Shown here: positions 62,601 through 64,000 of the stretch, in pieces | How positions within the stretch are numbered: position 1 is the stretch's first letter | Layout of the letters: each line of letters begins with the position of its first letter | NCBI RefSeq assembly: GCF_023065955.2 | Contig: NW_026622963.1 | Coordinates: 6,641,001-6,705,000, forward strand | Source: Ursus arctos | Taxonomy: Eukaryota > Chordata > Mammalia > Carnivora > Ursidae | DNA length: 64,000 nucleotides | Direction: 5' to 3' | The notes under the pieces: generated by a model | What the model saw: only the letters and a program-made list of their open reading frames with translations | What the model was told of the DNA's origin: nothing | Database searches by the model: none | Translations under genes and position numbers: made by a program

Positions 62601-62869
62601 GGTGCGGCTCGCTCTGCGGGTGAACTGCCACCCTCCCATTTAATCTGCAGTGGAGAAGAATGGAGCTCAACGTCTGGTAGAAAACAGTGCTCTAGCAAGG
62701 TTGCCGGAAACAGAAGTGAATGTGTATTGCAACAGCTGAGCAAGAAGACATGTATGATAGGTTTTTTTCTTTCAGCTGATCAATTTTTGCTTTCTGTTTC
62801 CTTCTAGAGAGATGTGGATAATTTGCCCTGCCTCCAACGTCTGTTTCTCAGCTTCAACAATATCTCTAC
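17562..62869 (+). CDS. LRRC49: LRRC49, leucine-rich repeat protein 49, tubulin polyglutamylase complex subunit (5' part, runs off the window)
   Basis: Coding exons are 17562-17609, 18257-18313, 20242-20329, 25215-25317, 29187-29390, 35615-35681, 44827-44970 and 62808-62869. They sum to 773 nt, keep one open frame across all seven junctions, and give about 258 residues that match human LRRC49 (roughly 686 aa, from memory) almost throughout. Residues 1-98 are a Ser-rich leader without recognisable domains. From about residue 99 there are SDS22-type 22-residue repeats with the LxxLxLxxNxI pattern ([42 protein letters not shown]). The protein is a non-catalytic subunit of the TTLL1 tubulin polyglutamylase complex, which adds glutamate chains to tubulin in neurons and cilia; LRRs are expected to be protein-binding. 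Every exon is intact, and the rest of the gene lies to the right. Confidence 0.95.
17610..18256 (+). other. LRRC49 intron 1
   Basis: This 647-bp intron runs from GTAGGT to TTGCAG. The first 50 bp are still within the CpG island. No repeat or extra exon was recognised. Confidence 0.8.
18257..18313 (+). CDS. LRRC49: LRRC49 coding exon 2
   Basis: The exon has 19 codons ([13 protein letters not shown]...) between acceptor TTGCAG and donor GTAAGA, in phase 0 on both sides. Confidence 0.92.
18314..20241 (+). other. LRRC49 intron 2
   Basis: The intron is 1.9 kb. It holds a (TG)n tract at 19822-19848 and an old antisense L1 piece at 19850-20205. I recognise nothing in the remainder. Confidence 0.8.
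19850..20205 (-). repeat. old L1 fragment, antisense
   Basis: A CATAAAATTCACCATTTTAG phrase followed by TACAAATTAGTGGTATTAAA and GTTGTGCAGCCATCATCAC is a familiar old L1M-type module. The 74-residue open frame at 19969 lies within it. Confidence 0.55.
20242..20329 (+). CDS. LRRC49: LRRC49 coding exon 3
   Basis: This 88-nt exon ([15 protein letters not shown]...) follows acceptor TTTTTTAG and precedes donor GTATTG. It ends with the first base of a split glycine codon. Confidence 0.93.
20795..20970 (+). mobile_element. MER5-type hAT DNA transposon remnant
   Basis: GCACATCACCTGAGATTTT at the left and GGATCACCCCTTGAAAACCA at the right are the ends of the short non-autonomous MER5 family, with the AATGTGCATTTTAATG internal block. 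It lies in LRRC49 intron 3. Confidence 0.65.
22590..22757 (-). mobile_element. Can-SINE, diverged
   Basis: A minus-strand copy with GGGGCTCGATCTCACGACCC and GGACGCTTAACCAACTGTGCC. The tail region is degraded, and an internal ATCATGGCCCTGAG/ATCATGACCTGAG duplication is present. No target duplication was found. Confidence 0.85.
24586..24875 (-). pseudogene. unrecognised minus-strand open frames (probable repeat remnant)
   Basis: Overlapping frames of 69 and 86 codons are open on the minus strand (one reads [17 protein letters not shown]). The composition looks protein-like, but I recognise no family. Part of the segment (about 24840-24870) resembles 27505-27530, so an old interspersed repeat is more likely than an exon. 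No function is proposed. Confidence 0.25.
25215..25317 (+). CDS. LRRC49: LRRC49 coding exon 4
   Basis: This 103-nt exon ([19 protein letters not shown]...) lies between acceptor AATAG and donor GTGAGG. Its last two bases, AG, form a split arginine with exon 5. Confidence 0.93.
25640..26115 (+). repeat. L2 LINE 3' end
   Basis: The block reads CTGACCTCCTAATTTCTCCT, CAGGTCTTTACTCAAATGTC, TTTTTAGCATTTATCACCCT, GGGAATATAAGCTCCACAAA and CCTGAGCACCTAGAACAGAG, the order expected for an L2 3' end in sense orientation. It lies in LRRC49 intron 4. Confidence 0.85.
26177..26947 (+). mobile_element. L1 LINE 3' fragment
   Basis: A sense-strand copy flanked by a perfect 16-bp duplication AAATCTAGGAAGCCCT (26161-26176 and 26948-26963). 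It contains the ORF2 C-terminal part (TGGTGGGAATGCAAACTGGT onward), an (AT)n tract at about 26437-26515 and the 3' UTR. It belongs to the same L1 lineage as the copy at 7218-7962. Confidence 0.95.
27077..27301 (-). mobile_element. Can-SINE
   Basis: A minus-strand copy with a (GA)n-expanded 3' part at 27120-27150 and the end GCCTCCCAGGCGCCCC. The 10-bp duplication TCCAAGAGCA lies at 27067-27076 and 27302-27311. Confidence 0.92.
27312..29186 (+). other. right part of LRRC49 intron 4
   Basis: No exon was found. A short stretch at 27.59-27.62 kb is C-rich. A segment at 27.33-27.55 kb resembles part of the 24.8 kb block. Open frames at 28.7-29.3 kb on the minus strand overlap LRRC49 exon 5 and have no recognisable content. 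Confidence 0.6.
29187..29390 (+). CDS. LRRC49: LRRC49 coding exon 5 (first leucine-rich repeats)
   Basis: This 204-nt exon lies between acceptor TTCTAG and donor GTAATC. It encodes the entry into the LRR domain ([19 protein letters not shown]...) and about three repeat units, including [12 protein letters not shown] and LLLGKNR. It ends inside an arginine codon. Confidence 0.95.
30335..30460 (-). repeat. MIR-like fragment
   Basis: The AGTTCTCTCATCTCACAGATGAAGAAATGG-type phrase, split here only in description, followed by GGACTTTTGCAAGGTCAG, matches the antisense MIR core in diverged form. Confidence 0.5.
32966..33146 (-). mobile_element. Can-SINE
   Basis: A minus-strand copy from the T(n) head to GAGCCACCCAGGCACCCAA, with duplication CACTCTTTCTTCT at 32953-32965 and 33147-33159. 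Confidence 0.94.
33546..33725 (-). mobile_element. MER5-type hAT DNA transposon remnant
   Basis: CTTCTCAAAATGTGATCTCT at the left, GCAGCATCAGCACCACCTAG inside and AAGTTTGAGAACCACCG at the right are antisense MER5 features. It is a non-autonomous element with no coding capacity. Confidence 0.8.
34010..34040 (+). repeat. (TG)n(AG)n microsatellite
   Basis: Short compound dinucleotide tract, GTGTGTGTGTGTGTGAGAGA type. Confidence 0.9.
34800..35290 (+). repeat. ancient interspersed repeat (family not assigned)
   Basis: A TTTATTCATTAAACAAATA phrase, GCTCAGTGCCAGCCCC, TTGAAGCTCACGTTTTGG and later GAGCCTTGAGAACTGAGG follow the same ancient module as 15050-15190 over a longer length. The 73-residue open frame at 35215 overlaps it. 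Confidence 0.45.
35468..35497. repeat. 30-bp perfect palindrome
   Basis: The sequence is its own reverse complement across 15 bp per arm with no spacer, centred on AGCTATAGCT. It lies 118 bp upstream of LRRC49 exon 6. It probably arose from a (TATC)n-like microsatellite. Confidence 0.95.
35615..35681 (+). CDS. LRRC49: LRRC49 coding exon 6 (one LRR unit)
   Basis: This 67-nt exon ([22 protein letters not shown]) follows acceptor TTTCAG and precedes donor GTATTG. Its length is one 22-residue SDS22 repeat plus the split base. Because it is tiny and phase-shifted it is easily missed by open-frame scanning. Confidence 0.94.
35940..36159 (-). mobile_element. Can-SINE with (TTTTA)n tail
   Basis: A minus-strand copy whose tail has expanded to about eight ATTTT units (35948-35990). 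It ends GAGCCACCCAGGCGCCCC, with duplication TAGTCTTTT at 35931-35939 and 36160-36168. Confidence 0.95.
36480..36818 (-). repeat. old L1 fragment, antisense (left part)
   Basis: The CAAAGTGGTTGTACCAGTTT phrase and CTCCCACCAGTAATGCAGG are antisense L1 ORF2. The element resumes at 40058-40135 after the RAC1 retrocopy, so it was present before that insertion. Confidence 0.7.
37800..37973 (+). mobile_element. Can-SINE inside the RAC1 pseudogene
   Basis: A plus-strand, diverged copy (GGGGCGCCTGATTGCTGCAG to AAATAAATCTTTTT). Duplication AAATCTCAC(C/T)AC lies at 37788-37799 and 37974-37985. It is younger than the pseudogene it splits. Confidence 0.93.
38193..38988 (-). mobile_element. 5'-truncated L1 with probable 3' transduction, inside the RAC1 pseudogene
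   Basis: The L1 part (38348-38988) matches the 3' end of the copy at 1019-3646 in the same minus orientation: ORF2 C-terminus, 3' UTR and first T run at 38349-38359. Beyond that run, a further 140 bp of non-L1 sequence (about 38206-38347) ends in a second T run (38193-38205), with AATAAA on the minus strand near the second tail. The whole block is flanked by TGCAGTCT(C/G)TTC at 38181-38192 and 38989-39000. The 129-residue open frame at 38621-39010 is ORF2 C-terminal sequence. Confidence 0.85.
40058..40135 (-). repeat. old L1 fragment, antisense (right part)
   Basis: TTAATTTTTGCCAATTAGAT and GTAGTTTTGATTTCTGTTTC continue the L1 broken at 36818. Confidence 0.6.
41091..41305 (-). mobile_element. 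Can-SINE, diverged
   Basis: A minus-strand copy ending AAGCCATCCAGGAGCCCC, with an 18-bp perfect duplication TACCTTTAAGAATTCATT at 41073-41090 and 41306-41323. An (AT)n stretch lies in its tail. Confidence 0.93.
41799..41997 (+). mobile_element. Can-SINE, young
   Basis: A full plus-strand copy (GGGTGCCTGGGTGGCACAGC to AATAAATAAAATCTT and a 12-A tail), with duplication GATATTTGGTG at 41788-41798 and 41998-42008. It is very close to the copies at 4464 and 61439. Confidence 0.95.
42378..42674 (-). other. unrecognised 98-codon open frame
   Basis: A minus-strand frame ([15 protein letters not shown]... to ...LCPC) lies in LRRC49 intron 6 with no splice context, domain or repeat that I recognise. 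GC content is a little higher than the surroundings. It could be chance, an old retrocopy fragment or an unnamed repeat. Confidence 0.2.
43684..43723. repeat. perfect 15-bp inverted repeat with 10-nt loop
   Basis: Arms TTTTCTCATCTGTAC (43684-43698) and GTACAGATGAGAAAA (43709-43723) pair perfectly around a 10-nt spacer. The stem is too short for an ordinary microRNA precursor. No repeat family is recognised around it. Confidence 0.9.
44498..44690 (-). mobile_element. Can-SINE just upstream of LRRC49 exon 7
   Basis: A minus-strand copy with a GA-rich 3' part, ending GAGACACCCAGGAGCCCC. Flanks TGGAAATCCATTTTT (44482-44496) and TGGAAATACATTTTT (44691-44705) are the duplication with one mismatch. 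Its right end is 136 bp from the exon 7 acceptor. Confidence 0.94.
44827..44970 (+). CDS. LRRC49: LRRC49 coding exon 7 (two LRR units)
   Basis: This 144-nt exon (48 codons) runs from acceptor TTTTTAACAG to donor GTGAGT, phase 0 at both ends. It begins [15 protein letters not shown] and ends [14 protein letters not shown], slightly more than two 22-residue repeats. Confidence 0.95.
45365..45560 (+). repeat. MIR SINE
   Basis: GGCTGGTATAGTGGAGAAAG, CATTAGCTGGGTGACCTTGG and a later GGCCTTGGGCTAGATTATTT follow the MIR order in sense orientation, with moderate divergence. It lies in LRRC49 intron 7. Confidence 0.75.
45561..48049 (+). other. LRRC49 intron 7, repeat-poor part
   Basis: No repeat or exon was recognised. 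47.05-47.55 kb is richer in GC and CpG than its surroundings and carries several short overlapping frames on both strands, none with a recognisable domain. Confidence 0.5.
48050..51560 (-). repeat. old L1 remnant(s), antisense
   Basis: The antisense L1 phrases CCAGCACCATTTATTGAAAA (49229), AGTTTCATGAATAACCCTAC, CAAAGAACTGGCTTTGGCTT (50794) and TTCCCACAAGTTTTGAAATT (50984) occur in ORF2 order, with all frames broken. The 48.05-48.35 kb part is less certain. Confidence 0.65.
51660..51851 (-). mobile_element. Can-SINE
   Basis: A minus-strand copy ending AAGCCACCCAGGTGTCCC. GCTTTATCCTCTC (51641) and GCTTTACCCTCTC (51852) look like a diverged duplication. Confidence 0.9.
52120..52322 (+). mobile_element. 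Can-SINE
   Basis: A plus-strand copy (GGGATGCCTGGGTGTCTCAG to AAATAAATAAAATCTT-A(n)), with duplication ATCTCACTAG at 52110-52119 and 52323-52332. The 164-residue open frame at 51800-52294 runs through this and the previous SINE and is not a gene. Confidence 0.94.
52656..52853 (-). mobile_element. Can-SINE, young
   Basis: A minus-strand copy with GACAGCCAGCGAGAGAGGG and GTGCCACCCAGGCGCCCC, flanked by GCACAACTTCTTTTTT at 52639-52655 and 52854-52869. Confidence 0.95.
52860..53640 (-). repeat. probable old L1 remnant, antisense, with (GT)n
   Basis: TTTGCCTTTATTCATGATGG and nearby T-rich phrases resemble antisense L1. A (GT)n tract with a CGCACGCGTGCG core lies at 52980-53016. Confidence 0.45.
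53862..54058 (+). mobile_element. Can-SINE (left unit of a tandem pair)
   Basis: A plus-strand older-type copy (GGGGCCCCTTCGTGGCTCAG to AAATAAAATAAATAAGATCTT). It is followed without unique DNA by a second SINE at 54059. Confidence 0.92.
54059..54248 (+). mobile_element. Can-SINE (right unit of a tandem pair)
   Basis: A plus-strand copy (GGGGCGCCTGGGTGGCTCAG to AATAAATAAAAATCTT). The sequence after it, AAAAGGTTACACCAAGA, repeats the sequence before the left unit, AAAAGATTACACCAA (53846-53860), so one duplication brackets both. Confidence 0.93.
54575..54945 (+). repeat. placental interspersed repeat (family not named)
   Basis: AAAATACCACAGACTCGGTA, AGAAATTTATTTCTCACAGT, TCCTCACATGGTGGAGGAGG, CCTCCTAATACCATCACCTT and GATTTCAACATATGAATTTG form a familiar repeat widespread in placental genomes. 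I cannot assign the family name with confidence. Confidence 0.7.
55137..55332 (+). mobile_element. Can-SINE
   Basis: A plus-strand copy (GGGGTGCCTGGTTGGCTCAG to AAATAAATAAATAAAATCTT and a 17-A tail). Duplication GAAGTTGGACTCTA (55123-55136) and GAAGTTGGGCTCTA (55333-55346) has one mismatch. Confidence 0.94.
55370..56800 (-). repeat. old L1 remnant, antisense
   Basis: CATCCTTGCCAACATTTGAT, GTGGTTTTAATTTATAGTTC, TTTTGCCCATTGAAGAAAAA and GTATTTTCTGCATGGCTTGC are antisense L1 3' and ORF2 phrases. No frame is intact. Confidence 0.7.
56801..57900 (+). other. AT-rich intron 7 sequence
   Basis: Probably further degraded LINE sequence (for example TTTTGTTTCTAGAAGTTCTG at about 57314), but I cannot assign it firmly. 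No exon was seen. Confidence 0.4.
57905..58016 (+). repeat. (TATATG)n / C-run / (TATG)n low-complexity tract
   Basis: Alternating ATATGTATATAT-type runs flank a CCCCCCCCACAC segment. The Tyr/Ile-rich open frames on both strands here are artefacts. Confidence 0.9.
58051..58249 (-). mobile_element. Can-SINE
   Basis: A minus-strand copy ending GAGCCACCCAGGCACCCT, with duplication GAAAATAGACTTTTT at 58036-58050 and 58250-58264. Confidence 0.94.
58265..59929 (+). other. LRRC49 intron 7, unassigned part
   Basis: No exon or recognisable repeat. A T run of about 16 lies at 59648-59664. A 78-codon plus-strand frame at 58560-58796 has no recognisable content. Confidence 0.5.
59930..60020 (-). mobile_element. 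tailless, 3'-truncated Can-SINE
   Basis: Only the tRNA-related 5' half is present (minus strand, from GGGGCACCGGGGTGGCTCAG to CATGAGACTGAGCCCC). There is no pyrimidine-rich part or A tail, yet a perfect 14-bp duplication TGTTGTAAATATTT flanks it (59916-59929 and 60021-60034). Confidence 0.9.
60306..60523 (-). mobile_element. Can-SINE
   Basis: A minus-strand copy with the T(n)C(n) head, ending GAGCCACCCAGGCGCCCA. Duplication GCTATGACCCATAC lies at 60292-60305 and 60524-60537. Confidence 0.95.
61376..61438 (+). repeat. L1 3'-terminal scrap
   Basis: A TGTACACCTGAAACTAATAA phrase followed by ACTGTATGTTAATTATGC is the very end of the carnivore L1 3' UTR, comparable to 26886-26930. Only about 60 bp remain, and a SINE has landed right after it. 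Confidence 0.6.
61439..61639 (+). mobile_element. Can-SINE, young
   Basis: A full plus-strand copy (GGGCGCCTGGGTGGCACAGC to AATAAATAAAATCTTT-A(n)). Duplication AAAGAATCAGTC(G/C)TAG lies at 61423-61438 and 61640-61655. The 110-residue minus-strand frame across it is SINE-derived. Confidence 0.95.
61656..62807 (+). other. end of LRRC49 intron 7
   Basis: A short (GA)n lies at 61667-61680 and an A run at 62098-62111. I recognise no repeat or additional exon. A 96-codon plus-strand frame at 62517-62807 ends at the exon 8 acceptor and has no recognisable domain. Confidence 0.6.
62808..62869 (+). CDS. LRRC49: LRRC49 coding exon 8
   Basis: This 62-nt exon ([20 protein letters not shown]) lies between acceptor CTTCTAG and donor GTAAGT and ends with two bases of a split codon. 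It is about one more LRR unit. No further LRRC49 exon was found before the window end. Confidence 0.92.
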
Positions 62870-63715
62870 GTAAGTGGAAACTCCCAGTTTGTCATTTATT
62901 AATAACCTGGCTGTGTGGGTTCTCGTGCTTTAAATGAAGATTGTAAGTACCTTGGAAAATCTTGTTGTCATGTAAGATTTTAAATTTGAAAATGATGGGG
63001 CCATATGACAAAGTTCTTCGTGGAAAAACAAAGCTCTGGTGCGGGTGAGAGCCTCTAAAGCTAAAATGATGAAATTAGTATAGCATGTGCTTTTTATTTA
63101 ATTATACTTTGAGGTTGCTCTTTTGCAAAATGTGTATGTGGAAATGTCAACATATATTTTGCTGTTCTTTGTTTGACACTTACTGCACCAGTCAGTTGAA
63201 TTAGAATTTCTTCCATAAATTATCTTCTACAAGCTGTGTAGCTACTAAGCAATTTTGGTATAGCAGGCTATATTTGTCCCTGAGCCTCTTGCTAATTGGG
63301 CCATAACTTCTAACTTGCTATCCCTACTTAGAACTATGGCTGCTAAGAAACAGTAGATCAGAGTGTATAAATGCATACCTTTTGTTTTCCAAAGATCTGA
63401 AGCCTGTTCTCCTTTACATTGTGATGCTGTCTCATTCAGTGTCAGTGTGGACGATTTCAGAACTAGAGCTGAGACAGGCAGTCAGGCTTTTCGATGCAAA
63501 AGGACCCCTCTACTCCTTCCCTCATTCTTTCCTTCTCTTTCCCCCAGCCACTCAGTTTGAACTATGCTTTATAACTGCTCCTCTGTTCTTTACTTTAACT
63601 ACAAGGCTGTACTTTGCACAGCTTTTGTAAGAAGGTAAGAACTAAGTATAAAAGAGTTCAGAACACATCTCTTCCTGAGCTCAAGGTCTATGCTTCTGAT
63701 TATTAAGGACCAGAT

Positions 63716-63831
63716 TAGGGTCACCTGGCTGGCTCGGTCGGTAGAGCACGTGACCCTCAATCACAGGATCAGGAGTTCAGGTCCCACATTGGACATAGAG
63801 TTTACTTAAAATAAATAAATAAAACTAAAAA
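63716..63831 (+). mobile_element. short, older Can-SINE type
   Basis: GGGTCACCTGGCTGGCTCGG, then TCGGTAGAGCACGTGACCC (still close to the tRNA B-box part: GGAGTTCAGGTCCCACATT), then AAATAAATAAATAAAACT-A(n). It lacks the pyrimidine-rich 3' part and is closer to the ancestral tRNA shape. Its target duplication is not clear. Confidence 0.85.
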
Positions 63832-64000
63832 AAAAAAAAACAGTTTAGCTTTCGTGCATTTTTTTTTTGTTTGCATATTTTTCCTCCCCTATCAGATCTA
63901 AGTGTTAACTCCTTATCTCTGTGCTATCTCTCGAAGTTAGAGATTAAATCCAGATAGTGAACGTTGCATTTAGGCATTATTTCGAAGAAAATACCCTTAC

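Noticed and set aside
63716..63831. possible tRNA gene
   Set aside because: The tRNA-like promoter boxes belong to a tRNA-derived SINE with an A-rich tail; no intact cloverleaf can be drawn. The same holds for the other Can-SINEs.

Overview
This is vertebrate nuclear DNA, almost certainly from a caniform carnivore. It is AT-rich, has multi-kilobase introns with GT/AG junctions, and carries about two dozen copies of the carnivore tRNA-Lys-derived SINE (Can-SINE: 5' end like GGGGCGCCTGGGTGGC, pyrimidine-rich 3' part, AATAAATAAAATCTT-A(n) tail). The youngest SINE copies have the long CGCTGGCTGTCTCTATCTCTGTC-type 3' part that I associate with bears and other arctoids, so a bear or close relative is my best guess. 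That is an inference from SINE type only.

Two protein-coding genes are present, arranged head to head. THAP10 lies on the minus strand (coding exons 16977-16549, 6688-6541, 6432-6236). It is complete, encodes 257 residues and has an intact C2CH zinc-binding THAP domain. LRRC49 lies on the plus strand, starts at 17562 and runs off the right edge. Eight coding exons (17562 to 62869) give about 258 N-terminal residues, including a run of SDS22-type leucine-rich repeats. LRRC49 is a subunit of the neuronal/ciliary tubulin polyglutamylase complex. The two start codons are 584 bp apart across one CpG island (about 16.54-17.66 kb) that has no obvious TATA box, three ETS-type ACCGGAARTG sites and an RFX X-box-like element. 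I read it as a shared bidirectional promoter.

Layout: 1-6.2 kb is the flank 3' of THAP10, with a 5'-truncated L1 (1019-3646, perfect 19-bp target-site duplication) and an L2. 6.2-17.0 kb is THAP10, whose large intron 1 holds L1 fragments and nested SINEs. 17.0-17.6 kb is the promoter. 17.6-64 kb is LRRC49, mostly introns full of LINE/SINE/MER5 remnants.

The most structured non-genic object is a full-length processed pseudogene of RAC1 in LRRC49 intron 6 (36819-40041, minus strand, 16-bp target-site duplication). It sits inside an old L1 and was itself later hit by a SINE and by an L1 copy that appears to carry a 3' transduction.

I found no RNA genes that stand apart from repeats, no CRISPR arrays, no viral genes and no previously undescribed protein system. 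The window looks like an ordinary mammalian locus, and its interest lies in the promoter and in the history of its retrotransposons. All family names come from recognising the sequence by eye; no database was searched.
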